Origin: Legionella drancourtii LLAP12 | GTDB lineage: Bacteria > Pseudomonadota > Gammaproteobacteria > Legionellales > Legionellaceae | DNA length: 32,329 bases | Direction: 5' to 3' | Assembly (NCBI RefSeq): GCF_000162755.2 | Contig: NZ_JH413817.1 | Span: forward strand, 1-32,329 | Part shown: positions 1-8,600 of the stretch, one piece after another | Layout: each line of letters opens with the position of its first letter | How positions within the stretch are numbered: the first letter of the stretch is position 1 | The notes under the pieces: generated by a model | What the model was told of the DNA's origin: nothing | What the model saw: only the letters and a program-made list of their open reading frames with translations | The model's database searches: none | Translations under genes and position numbers: made by a program

Positions 1-33
1 TCAACTTAACTTATTGATTTTAAAGGTCTAAAT

Positions 34-110
<77 letters not shown>

Positions 111-204
111 GAAGAGGAGGTTATTTTAAACTTAATTTACTTTTTGTTCCAGTTTTTTGTAACTTTTGATTATCATTTTTTTTTAGGTTGTTAATTTTCT
201 AATC

Positions 205-250
205 AATGAACACGACTGTTGGGCTGTGTGACCCAGCAGTTGTATTCATT
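205..250. repeat. Imperfect palindrome downstream of rpoD
   Basis: An inverted repeat of about 19 pairs runs from AATGAA at 205 to TTCATT at 250, with a GGG/CCC core and an 8-nt loop near 224-231. It has one mismatch and a few G-T pairs. Neither strand has a T run directly after it, so it is not a textbook terminator. The GTTGGGC/ACCCAGC core resembles hairpins near 284, 6182 and 17512, suggesting a dispersed family. Confidence 0.6.
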
Positions 251-282
251 AGTTGCACTGTCTGTAATGCAAGAGATTGGTT

Positions 283-302
283 GTTGGGTCAAATGACCCA
301 AC
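283..302. repeat. Short perfect palindrome at the rpoD 3' end
   Basis: GTTGGGTCA and TGACCCAAC form a perfect 9-bp stem with a two-base loop, ending 6 bases before the rpoD stop codon. The flanking CCTACG completes a GTAGGTTGGG-type arm that also occurs at 22621. It probably acts as an RNA-stabilising or terminating hairpin for the rpoD operon, and it also looks like a dispersed intergenic repeat. Confidence 0.6.
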
Positions 303-307
303 CTACG

Positions 308-2173
308 TTAACCTTCGTCACCTTCGAGAAAACTTCGCAGTTTCTCTGAGCGGGAAGGGTGGCGTAGTTTGCGGAGTGCTTTTGCTTCAATTTGACGAAT
401 ACGTTCACGGGTTACGTCGAATTGTTTACCTACTTCTTCCAGAGTGTGGTCGGTATTCATTTCGATACCAAAACGCATGCGCAGTACTTTTGCTTCTCTT
501 GGGGTTAAGGTTTCCAAGATTTCTAAAGTTGCTTCGCGTAGACCTTCTGCAGTCGCCATGTCGATTGGTGATTCGATGTTATTGTCTTCAATAAAATCGC
601 CTAGGTGTGAATCATCATCATCACCAACAGGGGTTTCCATGGAAATAGGTTCTTTCGCAATTTTCAGTACTTTGCGAATTTTATCTTCGCTCAATTCCAT
701 TTTTTCTGCTAATTCTTCAGGTGTTGCTTCACGGCCTGTTTCTTGCAGAATTTGTCTGGAAATACGATTGAGTTTATTAATGGTCTCAATCATATGCACT
801 GGAATACGAATCGTACGTGCTTGGTCGGCAATCGAACGTGTAATCGCTTGTCTAATCCACCAGGTTGCGTAAGTTGAGAATTTGTAACCTCTGCGGTATT
901 CAAATTTATCAACAGCTTTCATCAAACCGATGTTGCCTTCTTGAATTAAATCAAGGAATTGTAGGCCACGGTTGGTGTATTTTTTCGCAATTGAAATTAC
1001 CAAACGTAAGTTTGCTTCAACCATTTCTTTCTTGGCGCGGCGTGCTTTTGCTTCGCCAATAGACATTTTACGGTTGATGTCTTTAATCTCACCAATCGTT
1101 AAGCCGTATTCTACTTCAAACGAAACCAGACGTGATTGAATGCGTAAAATTTCTTCGGTGTATTCGGAAATACGACTCATATCAAGTTTTTTCGCATGTT
1201 TCGCAATAATGTTGTTTAACCATTCCAGATCCGTTTCTTGACCAGGGAAGGTGTCAATGAACAGCTTGCGAGGAATGCGTGCTTTTTCAATACACAGGCG
1301 CATAATGCTGCGTTCAAATTCACGAATGTGGTTACGTAACTGGCGGAAATGGCGGGTTAAGCGATCCACTTGTCTGGATGTTAGTTTCAGCTTTAAGAAT
1401 GAATCTGACATTGCTTCCAGCGATTTATTCGTTTTTGCATGCGTTCTGCCGTGCTCTTTTAATACAACCATGGCGGCATTAAAACATTCACGTAGTTCGT
1501 CAAAATAAGCTTTGGCTTGTTCAGGGTTGGGGCCATCATCAACTTCAGCGATGCCGCCTTCGCCATCTTCGTCTTCATCATCATTAGCCAAGATGAGTTC
1601 ATCTTGTTGTGATTCGTCAAGCATAGAGCCGATATTAGCCGCAGGAGCCATTTCTTCGTCAGAATCAGCAAAGCCACTAATGATTTCATTGAGGCGAATT
1701 TCTTGCGCAATAAAGCGTTCATAATCATCGAGAACCAATTGTACTGTTTCTGGATAATGAGCCAAGGATTTAAGAACTTGATAAATCCCTTCTTCAATGC
1801 GTTTCGCAATGCGGATTTCGCCTTCGCGGGTTAATAACTCAACAGTACCCATTTCACGCATATACATGCGCACAGGGTCTGTAGTCCGCCCGGTTTCTTT
1901 GTCCACAGATGCAAGAACCATTGCTGCTTCTTCGATATCAGGCACTTCTTCGGTATTGAGCAGAAGGGCTAATTCGTCATCGCCTGGCGGGAGTTCAAAT
2001 ACTTTAATGTTCATGCCTTCTAGCATGCTGATAATGACATCAAAATGTTCTGTATCAACAATATTAGGCAATAAGTCATTGATTTGACTGTAGGTCAAAT
2101 AACCTTGTTCTTTCCCTAGGCTAATGACTTTGGTTATCTGTGAGCTTTGCTGTTCTTGGTCATTCATGGTCAT
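308..2173 (-). CDS. rpoD: RNA polymerase primary sigma factor RpoD (sigma-70)
   Basis: This is the housekeeping sigma factor that directs RNA polymerase to -10/-35 promoters. From this ATG it is 621 residues, close to E. coli RpoD (613). Region 1.2 ([11 protein letters not shown]) lies near residue 99. Regions 2.1-2.4 lie near 380-460, with [20 protein letters not shown] and [12 protein letters not shown]. Region 4 lies near 555-615, with the helix-turn-helix [18 protein letters not shown]. The acidic non-conserved stretch around residues 190-215 is typical of gammaproteobacteria. The chosen ATG follows AAAGAAG by a few bases; an ATG two codons later (2167) is equally possible. It is the last gene of rpsU-yqeY-dnaG-rpoD and has its own promoter in the 145-base gap after dnaG. 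Confidence 0.98.
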   Translation of the reverse strand: MTMNDQEQQSSQITKVISLGKEQGYLTYSQINDLLPNIVDTEHFDVIISMLEGMNIKVFELPPGDDELALLLNTEEVPDIEEAAMVLASVDKETGRTTDPVRMYMREMGTVELLTREGEIRIAKRIEEGIYQVLKSLAHYPETVQLVLDDYERFIAQEIRLNEIISGFADSDEEMAPAANIGSMLDESQQDELILANDDEDEDGEGGIAEVDDGPNPEQAKAYFDELRECFNAAMVVLKEHGRTHAKTNKSLEAMSDSFLKLKLTSRQVDRLTRHFRQLRNHIREFERSIMRLCIEKARIPRKLFIDTFPGQETDLEWLNNIIAKHAKKLDMSRISEYTEEILRIQSRLVSFEVEYGLTIGEIKDINRKMSIGEAKARRAKKEMVEANLRLVISIAKKYTNRGLQFLDLIQEGNIGLMKAVDKFEYRRGYKFSTYATWWIRQAITRSIADQARTIRIPVHMIETINKLNRISRQILQETGREATPEELAEKMELSEDKIRKVLKIAKEPISMETPVGDDDDSHLGDFIEDNNIESPIDMATAEGLREATLEILETLTPREAKVLRMRFGIEMNTDHTLEEVGKQFDVTRERIRQIEAKALRKLRHPSRSEKLRSFLEGDEG

Positions 2174-2216
2174 AGGCACTTCTTTTAAGGACAATTAAGC
2201 GTTACAAAATGTTCTA

Positions 2217-2246
2217 ATTATAGACTGGCTCGATGGAACATGCCAG
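2217..2246 (-). promoter_or_regulatory. Internal sigma-70 promoter for rpoD
   Basis: On the minus strand a perfect TATAAT (2217-2222) stands 18 bases from CTGGCA (2241-2246), 44 bases upstream of the rpoD start. It would let rpoD be transcribed separately from rpsU and dnaG, as is known for the E. coli operon. The call rests on the motif only. Confidence 0.6.
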
Positions 2247-2277
2247 TGGTTTATTGAACTATTTGCTCTGATTTGTT

Positions 2278-2314
2278 CTACTCCGCGCCAGGCGTGGAGT
2301 AGCTGATTTTTTTT
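2278..2314 (+). terminator. Rho-independent terminator shape facing against the operon
   Basis: CTACTCCGCG pairs with CGTGGAGTAG over 10 bp (one G-T) around a 5-base loop (2278-2302). On the plus strand this is followed by T8 at 2307-2314. The T run is on the strand opposite to dnaG and rpoD, so as a terminator it would stop antisense transcription coming from rpoD. In the sense transcript it is a stable hairpin between dnaG and rpoD and could protect or process the mRNA. Confidence 0.55.
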
Positions 2315-2318
2315 ATTT

Positions 2319-4052
2319 TTATACATGTCTTTCCTGCAACATTTTTTGCAAATGCAACCGTTCGGTTTCAGTTAGTCCTTGTTGACGTGATTTATCGATC
2401 AACTGTCGAATAATTAATTCCTGGTTTTGTTTTTGCAAAAAAATAATGATATCAATAAATTCTTTGACTAATTCTTGCTCGGGTACTTGATGGTTCCAAG
2501 CTGCTAATCTATTGATGAATTCAAAATAATGATGATCACGCCATGTTTCAATTAAGGACGCAGTATTGGTTTTGGGATTTGCTGCAAGTTGTTGCAGTAA
2601 TTTGAGTAAAATCTCATGTTCTTTTGTATTTAGCGCATTTAGATCAATTTGTTCAATACTCTTAGTATATATTTCTGGATTTTGTAAGAGTAGGGCAACG
2701 GCAATGCGCATGGGGGTACGTGTAAGCGCGGTTTTGGGTTTCTCTTGGGTTACTGCTGGAGCTTGTGTCACTTGTTGGTCACTAATTAATTGATTTAAGC
2801 GGTGGCTTTCTATATGCGTCATGCGCGCCAGATCATCAATGAGTAATTGCTTATAGGAACCTTCATTTATTTTTTGTAATAAGGGTTTTGTTACATTAAT
2901 TAATTGTGTTTTTCCTGCAGGATTACGTAGGTTAATGTCTTTGGCTAAGGTGTCCAGGAAAAAACGATGCAGGGGCGTTGCTTGTTTCAAGCGATTTAAA
3001 AAATTCTCTTTGCCTTCCGCTCTGACTAAGCTGTCTGGATCGTGACCATCGGGTAAAAACATGAAGCTGGCATCGAGCCCTTGATGTAGCTGTGGCAAGC
3101 TGCTTTCAAGACCGCGCCATGCAGCTTGTCTTCCGGCATTATCCCCATCAAAGCAAAAAAATAATGCCTTGGTATGTTTGGCCAGAAGTTGAATATGGTA
3201 GGTGCTGGTTGCTGTGCCTAAAGTAGCCACTGCATTCATGATGCCATGCTGGGCCAAAGCGATGACATCCATATAGCCTTCAACAATAATAATGTATTCA
3301 GGCGATTTTTTTTGACTCAGAATCTGATGGAGACCGTAAAGTTCTCTGCTTTTTTGAAAGATAACGGTTTCGGGCGAGTTGAGGTATTTAGGTTTTTGAT
3401 CTGCACTTAAAACACGTCCGCCAAAACCAATAATACGTCCATGACGGTCATGAATAGGAAACATTACCCTATTTCGGTAGCGATCATAAATTTTTCCTTC
3501 GTCATTTTTAATCAGCATGCCTGTAGTAATTAAGTCGCGCTGATTGCGAGGAAATGCTTTTTCCAGATTATGCCAACCTTCGTTCGCATAGCCTAATTGG
3601 TATAATTTGGCTATGTCACCACTTAGGCCTCTACCGCGTAAATAATTAATGGCAAGTTGTCCTTCATGTTTTAGTTGTTTCTGATAATAAAGGCTAATCG
3701 CAGATAATAGTTTATAGAGATCTTGCGATGCGTTATTTTTTTCAGCTTGGCCATCACGCGGCACAGTTAAACCTAAACGTGTTGCCAGAGTTTCAATCGC
3801 GTCAATGAATCCTTGATTGAGGTAATTCATAACAAAGCTAATGGCATTTCCTGAGGCACCACAGCCGAAGCAATGATAAAACTGTTTTTTGGCAACTACG
3901 TTAAAAGAAGGTGACTTTTCATTGTGAAAAGGACAACACGCAATGTGGCTCGTTCCCCTTTTTTTCAGCGGAACGAAGCTATCAACTAATTCAACTAGAT
4001 CAGTGCGTTGCAGGATCTCATCAATGAACGACTGTGGGATTAAGCCAGACAT
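2319..4052 (-). CDS. dnaG: DNA primase DnaG
   Basis: DnaG synthesises the RNA primers for leading- and lagging-strand DNA replication and works with the DnaB helicase. It is 577 residues, a normal length. The N-terminal CHC2 zinc finger is intact with Cys40, His43, Cys61 and Cys64, the same spacing as E. coli. The Toprim catalytic core lies near residues 255-340, with IIIVEGYMDVIALAQ and the acidic FCFDGDNAGRQAA motif. The C-terminal third is the DnaB-binding region and diverges as expected. The ATG is preceded by AGGA that overlaps the stop of yqeY; the two genes are 7 bases apart, which suggests coupled translation. It is the third gene of the macromolecular synthesis operon. Confidence 0.97.
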   Translation of the reverse strand: MSGLIPQSFIDEILQRTDLVELVDSFVPLKKRGTSHIACCPFHNEKSPSFNVVAKKQFYHCFGCGASGNAISFVMNYLNQGFIDAIETLATRLGLTVPRDGQAEKNNASQDLYKLLSAISLYYQKQLKHEGQLAINYLRGRGLSGDIAKLYQLGYANEGWHNLEKAFPRNQRDLITTGMLIKNDEGKIYDRYRNRVMFPIHDRHGRIIGFGGRVLSADQKPKYLNSPETVIFQKSRELYGLHQILSQKKSPEYIIIVEGYMDVIALAQHGIMNAVATLGTATSTYHIQLLAKHTKALFFCFDGDNAGRQAAWRGLESSLPQLHQGLDASFMFLPDGHDPDSLVRAEGKENFLNRLKQATPLHRFFLDTLAKDINLRNPAGKTQLINVTKPLLQKINEGSYKQLLIDDLARMTHIESHRLNQLISDQQVTQAPAVTQEKPKTALTRTPMRIAVALLLQNPEIYTKSIEQIDLNALNTKEHEILLKLLQQLAANPKTNTASLIETWRDHHYFEFINRLAAWNHQVPEQELVKEFIDIIIFLQKQNQELIIRQLIDKSRQQGLTETERLHLQKMLQERHV

Positions 4053-4059
4053 GGCTATC

Positions 4060-4503
4060 CTAGTTTAACCTTGCCTTAATCAGAGCACTAACTTGAGCCA
4101 TATCGGCGCGACCTTGGAGGCTTGGCCTTAATTGCGCCATGACCTTACCCATATCAGCCATTTTTTCAGCGCCTGTTGAGGCGATGGCATCATTAACCAA
4201 TTGCTCAATTTCTGCTGCTGATAAGGGTTCAGGCAAATATTTGCTGAGAATAGACAATTCAAATTGTTCTTGGGCAACTAAATCTTCGCGGTTTGCTTTT
4301 TCAAATTGAGTGATGGATTCTTTACGTTGTTTGCTCATTTTATCCAGAATAGCCAGCATACGCTCTTCATCGACTTCGATACGCTCATCAACTTCAATTT
4401 GTTTCACTGCGGCAGTGATTAAACGTAATGTGGTTAACAGATTTTTATCTTTGGCACGCATTGCGTCTTTGATGTCATTAGTGAGACGTTCTTTAATAGT
4501 CAT
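4060..4503 (-). CDS. yqeY: GatB/YqeY domain protein
   Basis: This small (147 aa) protein is of the YqeY family, related to the C-terminal tRNA-binding domain of the amidotransferase GatB. It starts MTIKERLTNDIKDAMRAKD, and the motifs DKMSKQRKESI and MGKVMAQLRPSLQGRADM are characteristic. Its exact function is not established; a role in tRNA or amidation chemistry is assumed for the family. AAGGA stands 8 bases before the ATG. It sits between rpsU and dnaG, an arrangement common in gammaproteobacteria outside the enterics, and is separated from rpsU by about 100 bases carrying a stem-loop. Confidence 0.93.
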   Translation of the reverse strand: MTIKERLTNDIKDAMRAKDKNLLTTLRLITAAVKQIEVDERIEVDEERMLAILDKMSKQRKESITQFEKANREDLVAQEQFELSILSKYLPEPLSAAEIEQLVNDAIASTGAEKMADMGKVMAQLRPSLQGRADMAQVSALIKARLN

Positions 4504-4545
4504 GATTTAATCCTTAGGCTTAGAGGTTAAGGAACTGGGATTTGT

Positions 4546-4578
4546 ACAAATACCAAAAGGCCACATAAATGTGACCTT
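4546..4578 (-). terminator. Stem-loop (partial terminator) between rpsU and yqeY
   Basis: On the minus strand AAGGTCACA and TGTGGCCTT pair over 9 bp (one G-T) around a 4-base loop (4557-4578), followed by TTTTGGTATTTG. This is in the position of the attenuating terminator known between rpsU and dnaG in E. coli. That terminator lets ribosomal protein mRNA exceed primase mRNA. The U tract is imperfect, so partial read-through is plausible. Confidence 0.6.
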
Positions 4579-4602
4579 GGTAAATAATACAGGATGAAAA
4601 TC

Positions 4603-4830
4603 CTATTTACGTCGGTGCTTTGTACCTTGTCGTGAAGAAGTATCGCGAGAAATTTTCTTCAGGTGACGTTTTACTGCAGCGGCTTGTTTGCGCTTGCGCT
4701 CAGCAGTTGGTTTTTCATAAAATTCACGACGGCGTAGCTCGGTTAAGATACCGGCTTTTTCACATGAGCGCTTGAAACGGCGCAGTGCGTATTCTGGGTT
4801 TTCGCCTTCTTTGACGCGAACTGTAGGCAT
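4603..4830 (-). CDS. rpsU: 30S ribosomal protein bS21
   Basis: bS21 binds the 30S subunit near the anti-Shine-Dalgarno end of 16S rRNA and takes part in initiation. The protein is 75 residues, slightly longer than the usual 71. It begins [20 protein letters not shown] and has the conserved [20 protein letters not shown] stretch and a very basic C-terminus. The start follows AGAGGA. It is the first gene of the operon with yqeY, dnaG and rpoD, linking ribosome, replication and transcription components. Confidence 0.97.
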   Translation of the reverse strand: MPTVRVKEGENPEYALRRFKRSCEKAGILTELRRREFYEKPTAERKRKQAAAVKRHLKKISRDTSSRQGTKHRRK

Positions 4831-4870
4831 TAAAATAATCCTCTAGTAATTTGATCTCAATAGGTGGGCA

Positions 4871-4899
4871 ATTCTAGTGCTAGTTGAAGCACTCGTCAA
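4871..4899 (-). promoter_or_regulatory. Sigma-70 promoter of the rpsU-yqeY-dnaG-rpoD operon
   Basis: On the minus strand TTGACG (4894-4899) and TAGAAT (4871-4876) are separated by exactly 17 bases, 41 bases upstream of the rpsU ATG. This is the best promoter match in the 330-base gap between the divergent rpsU and tsaD genes. The rest of the gap (about 4900-5120) is AT-rich with nothing else I can name. Confidence 0.7.
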
Positions 4900-5120
4900 G
4901 CTTATAACAAGAAATTATTTTTAATGGGGCTCTTGTTGATTAAATAGAGTTCATTAAGTATAGGCAATAGTCTTTAATTAAGCTCATAAAGATGACTAAT
5001 ATTAAAACATATTTATTAAAGGAATCTATTTAGAAAAGAACTTATTTTTTGCTGGCCTACGGGTGCAAGCAAGTAATCATTTTGCTTCCTAGCCATAAAG
5101 ACTACATTAGTAGCACTCTG

Positions 5121-5129
5121 TGTTATAAT
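5121..5129 (+). promoter_or_regulatory. Extended -10 promoter of tsaD
   Basis: TGT followed by a perfect TATAAT (5124-5129) gives an extended -10 element, 32 bases before the tsaD ATG. There is no good -35 at 17 bases, which is usual for extended -10 promoters. Confidence 0.55.
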
Positions 5130-5160
5130 CTGCAGTTGATTTATTTTTATCAGGTTTGTC

Positions 5161-6162
5161 ATGTTGGTATTAGGTTTTGAATCCTCTTGTGATGAAACAG
5201 GGATAGCTATTTATGATTCGGATGCAGGATTGTTGGCTCACGCATTGCATTCGCAAATTGACACGCATCGGATACACGGTGGTGTTGTGCCTGAGCTTGC
5301 CTCGCGTGATCATGTCAATTACTTGATTCCGTTGATGAACGAGGTTTTACAACAAGCAAGTCTTGATAAAAAAGCCTTGCATGGCATCGCTTATACCGCA
5401 GGGCCTGGGTTGATTGGGGCTTTGCTTGTTGGTTCTTGTTTTGCTAAAAGCCTTGCTTATGCCTTGAATATTCCCGCTTTGGCGGTGCACCATTTGGAAG
5501 CGCATTTATTAGCCGCCAAAATGGAAACCCCTTCGCTAGACTTTCCTTTTATTGCACTTTTAGTTTCCGGTGGACATTGCCAGTTGATCGAAGTTAGAGC
5601 CTTAGGTGAATATCGTCTTTTGGGTGATACCTTGGATGATGCGGTAGGGGAGGCTTTTGATAAAACGGCTAAATTGATGGGAATTCCTTATCCTGGTGGC
5701 CCAGTACTTGCGGCTCTTGCTGATCAATGTGAGACAACACCTTATCGTTTCCCGCGCCCGATGACCGATAGGCCGGGCTTGGACTTTAGTTTTAGTGGTT
5801 TAAAGACCCATTCATTAACTACTTGGAATCAAAGTGCGAAGGATGAGCGGGCATGTTCCGAAATTGCTAAAGCATTTCAGTTGGCAGTCATTGAAACCTT
5901 AATTATTAAGTGCAAACGCGCCGTGCAAGAAGCAGGATGTAAACGTTTAGTCGTTGCGGGTGGGGTGGGGGCTAATAAAGCCTTGCGTCTTGCTTTACGG
6001 GACTGGATGGATAGCCTTGATGGCGAGATTTATTTTCCTGCTCTGGAATATTGTACTGATAATGGGGCTATGGTTGCCTATGCCGGTTGTTTGCGCATGT
6101 TAAATGGTGAGAAGGATTTAAGTATTGGCGTTGAGGTTAAAGCACGTTGGCCTTTGGCTTAA
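5161..6162 (+). CDS. tsaD: tRNA N6-threonylcarbamoyladenosine transferase TsaD
   Basis: TsaD (formerly Gcp/YgjD) transfers the threonylcarbamoyl group to A37 of ANN-decoding tRNAs, working with TsaB, TsaC and TsaE. It is 333 residues, close to the E. coli length of 337. It begins [19 protein letters not shown] and carries the metal-binding HxxxH pair at His111 and His115 ([10 protein letters not shown]). It also has the nucleotide-binding stretches [23 protein letters not shown] and [13 protein letters not shown]. It is divergent from rpsU, a very common arrangement. Confidence 0.97.
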   Translation: MLVLGFESSCDETGIAIYDSDAGLLAHALHSQIDTHRIHGGVVPELASRDHVNYLIPLMNEVLQQASLDKKALHGIAYTAGPGLIGALLVGSCFAKSLAYALNIPALAVHHLEAHLLAAKMETPSLDFPFIALLVSGGHCQLIEVRALGEYRLLGDTLDDAVGEAFDKTAKLMGIPYPGGPVLAALADQCETTPYRFPRPMTDRPGLDFSFSGLKTHSLTTWNQSAKDERACSEIAKAFQLAVIETLIIKCKRAVQEAGCKRLVVAGGVGANKALRLALRDWMDSLDGEIYFPALEYCTDNGAMVAYAGCLRMLNGEKDLSIGVEVKARWPLA

Positions 6163-6180
6163 TACGTGCTTTAGTTCATC

Positions 6181-6260
6181 GGTTGGGCCAAAGTCGGCCC
6201 AACGCTATGGCGGTGGCCTCGCTCCGTTGTTGCGTTTCGCAAAGTGCAACACCAACCTAC
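6181..6260. repeat. Intergenic palindromic repeat after tsaD
   Basis: GTTGGGCC and GGCCCAAC form a perfect 8-bp stem with a 6-base loop (6182-6203). About 50 bases later CCAACCTAC (6251-6259) mirrors the start of the element. The region lies between the convergent ends of tsaD and plsY, where it could stop transcription from both sides. The GGTTGGG/CCCAACC arms resemble those at 284-303 and 22621. Confidence 0.55.
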
Positions 6261-6297
6261 ATTTGATTGTGAGGATTGGTGCCAGGAAGCAAGGGCA

Positions 6298-7161
6298 TTA
6301 TTTTTCTTCTTTGAGCTTAGTTACTTTTGCTTTTTTGGGGGCGGTTTTTTTAGCCGATTTTTCTTTTTGCTCGGCATTGTCTGTTTTAACCGTTGGTTTT
6401 TTAGAGGCTTTTGCTTTAGTTACTGGCTTTTTTTCGGCTTTGGTTGCTACAGGCTTCTTGGTTACAGTCGGTTCTACTTCATAGACTATTTTTTCTTTCA
6501 CTATGGGCATAGGTGCAGGAGCATAAGTGGCGTCTGGCTCATCATCCATTACTTCATCAAGGACACTGCGCTGCGTTAATTGAATCTTGGGTTCGGTCTT
6601 GTCAATAAGACGGTAAATGTTATTTTTATGTTTGATAGCAATTAATAGCGCCATTAAGAACAGTGGGGGAATCACTTCTATATTGCTGATAATGGCCAGA
6701 GCATAGAAGGGGGATAAGCAAATTGAAATTAAAGACGCTAAAGAAGAGAAGCGTGTAACACGTGCGACGATTAACCACGTTCCGGCAACCATGACGCCCA
6801 CTATGAATTGGAAGCCTAAAAGGGCACCTATTGCGGTAGCAACTCCTTTTCCGCCTTTAAAGCCGAAGAAAACAGGGTGCATATGCCCAATAACTGCAGC
6901 TAAGGCAACAAACCCAATAGCCATGGGGTCAGTTATAAATATCTTGGCGATGAGTACAGGAATTGTTCCCTTAAGAAGGTCGGTGACGAGTACTAGAACC
7001 GCATATTTTTTCCCCGCCAGGCGCAACACGTTTGTGGCACCAGGATTTTTTGAACCTTCGGTGCGTGGATCGGGTAGGGAAAACATTTTACAGACGATGA
7101 CTGCTGAGCAGATCGAACCCATTAAATAAGCAAGAATTACTAAGAGTATAGATAGAATCAC
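6298..7161 (-). CDS. plsY: Acyl-phosphate glycerol-3-phosphate acyltransferase PlsY with lysine-rich tail
   Basis: PlsY transfers the acyl group of acyl-phosphate (made by PlsX) to glycerol-3-phosphate, the first step of phospholipid synthesis in the inner membrane. The first ~195 residues are the complete multi-pass enzyme, with LAYLMGSICSA, SKNPGATNVLRLAGKK and FFGFKGGKGVATAIG. A GTG start is chosen because AAAGGGG lies about 7 bases before it and the family starts with ILSILLV; a longer ATG form (7239) adds 26 unlikely residues. The oddity is a tail of about 90 residues: an acidic linker (VLDEVMDDEPD), then a lysine/alanine/proline-rich stretch with about twenty lysines in the last 55. This should be cytoplasmic or periplasmic and unstructured. 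The same strand carries hemW upstream. Confidence 0.93.
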   Translation of the reverse strand: MILSILLVILAYLMGSICSAVIVCKMFSLPDPRTEGSKNPGATNVLRLAGKKYAVLVLVTDLLKGTIPVLIAKIFITDPMAIGFVALAAVIGHMHPVFFGFKGGKGVATAIGALLGFQFIVGVMVAGTWLIVARVTRFSSLASLISICLSPFYALAIISNIEVIPPLFLMALLIAIKHKNNIYRLIDKTEPKIQLTQRSVLDEVMDDEPDATYAPAPMPIVKEKIVYEVEPTVTKKPVATKAEKKPVTKAKASKKPTVKTDNAEQKEKSAKKTAPKKAKVTKLKEEK

Positions 7162-7374
7162 CGAGTGCCCCTTTTTCGGAAAGTAATCTATTATTAATGA
7201 ATCTTTATTTTCAGGCAAGTGGCTAGAGGGTATAGCCACTAAGTATAAGTGCTTCCATTAACACGTTCATCCGTTGTTTCGTACCATCTTTTCCCATGGA
7301 CATAGAGCTTAGCTTGATGTCTATGCCAGAAGCGAAGGGGCATTTGTCTTGCCTCGCTGCCGTGGTTTGGCGAT

Positions 7375-8502
7375 TTAAGGCAAGAATAACTCTTGGAGGT
7401 TATTGGTATATCTTCTGCCGAGGCTCGTTACTTGCCAATGTGTTTCGCTGAGGCTAATTAGCTTTTTTTGTTCAGCAATTTTAAGTTGCGTTAATAGAAG
7501 ATCTATGGGCAATCTTGTTCTTTCTGTAAATAATTCCAAGGGAATGGCTTGTTCTAAGCGCGTAGTATTTAACATAAATTCAAAGAGTAATTCCTTGGTA
7601 TCAACCAGCTCTATATTGGCTAGAAAGGGCTTGGCTACATCTAGATAGTCTTTGGGTTGGCGGTGTTTACGAGTCCTTAATATCTCGGTTGTGGTGGTTA
7701 ATTTTCCATGTGCGCCGGCGCCAATGCCAAAGTAGTCGCCAAATAACCAATAATTCAAATTATGGCGGGCTTGTTTATTTGGTTTTGCAAAGGCAGAAAT
7801 TTCATAACGAGTAAAGCCTGCTTCTTTTAATAAGGCAAATCCCTGCTCTTCGAGAAAATAGGCTTCATCTTCAGAAGGTAAGGGGGGATTTTCTTTGTAA
7901 AAAACCGTATTTGGCTCTATGGTTAATTGGTACCAGGAAAAATGTTCTGGTCGATAGGATAAGGCAGTGCGTAAATCCTCTATCCCTTGTGCGATGCTTT
8001 GTTTAGGCAATCCATGCATAATATCCAGATTCAAGTTGTTAAAACCGGCATTGCGTGCGGATTCAATTGCTCGATGTGCTTGTTGTGCATCATGGACCCG
8101 TCCGAGTACTTTTAAGTGCTCGGGATTGAAGCTTTGAATGCCTAAGGATAAGCGATTAATGCCTATTTGACGGTAATCGGTGAAACGTTGCTGCTCCACG
8201 CTTCCAGGATTGGCTTCCATAGTAATTTCAATATTTGAAGCAAAGGGAAGTATTTTTTTTAGCTCGGTAAATAATAAGTTATAGGCCTCAGCTGAAAAAA
8301 GACTGGGCGTGCCGCCACCGATGAAAATAGAGCTAATTTCTCGTGCATTAAAGCGCAGTAAATCGGCGTTTAGGTCCGCGAGAAGTGCTTGTACATAATT
8401 GACTTCAGGTAAAACTTCCGGGCTTTTATGTGAATTAAAATCACAATAAGGGCATTTGCGGATACACCAAGGAATATGAATATACAACGATAAAGGAATC
8501 AT
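7375..8502 (-). CDS. hemW: Radical SAM haem chaperone HemW (HemN-like)
   Basis: This is a radical SAM protein of the HemN/HemW family. It has the CxxxCxxC cluster motif at Cys13, Cys17 and Cys20 (HIPWCIRKCPYCDFNSHK), SIFIGGGTPSLF and LSLGIQSFNPEHLK. At 375 residues it matches HemW (E. coli 378), a haem-trafficking chaperone, and is shorter than true coproporphyrinogen dehydrogenase HemN. It was often mis-named an oxygen-independent coproporphyrinogen oxidase. The start MIPLSLYIHIPWC matches the family; upstream in-frame ATGs would add hydrophobic, non-homologous residues. It is divergent from mdh, with about 98 bases between the starts. Confidence 0.93.
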   Translation of the reverse strand: MIPLSLYIHIPWCIRKCPYCDFNSHKSPEVLPEVNYVQALLADLNADLLRFNAREISSIFIGGGTPSLFSAEAYNLLFTELKKILPFASNIEITMEANPGSVEQQRFTDYRQIGINRLSLGIQSFNPEHLKVLGRVHDAQQAHRAIESARNAGFNNLNLDIMHGLPKQSIAQGIEDLRTALSYRPEHFSWYQLTIEPNTVFYKENPPLPSEDEAYFLEEQGFALLKEAGFTRYEISAFAKPNKQARHNLNYWLFGDYFGIGAGAHGKLTTTTEILRTRKHRQPKDYLDVAKPFLANIELVDTKELLFEFMLNTTRLEQAIPLELFTERTRLPIDLLLTQLKIAEQKKLISLSETHWQVTSLGRRYTNNLQELFLP

Positions 8503-8600
8503 TACTTTTTTAGACTGGCTTGTTTGGGAATGCAATAGTATCATGGCAGGCGTTTTGTAACAAAAATGAATAAGAAAAACGAATAATAAGGGGATAAAAC

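Noticed and set aside
277-2087. Several open frames on the plus strand opposite rpoD
   Set aside because: They lie antisense to a strongly conserved sigma-factor gene, have no recognisable domains or ribosome-binding sites, and are explained by the codon pattern of rpoD.
7347-7385. TCTTGCCT/AGGCAAGA inverted repeat at the hemW 3' end as a terminator
   Set aside because: The arms are only 8 bp with a 23-base spacer, no T run follows, and one arm includes hemW coding sequence.
7375-8502. Oxygen-independent coproporphyrinogen III oxidase HemN
   Set aside because: The length of about 375 and the MIPLSLYIHIPWC start fit HemW, the haem chaperone, rather than the longer HemN.
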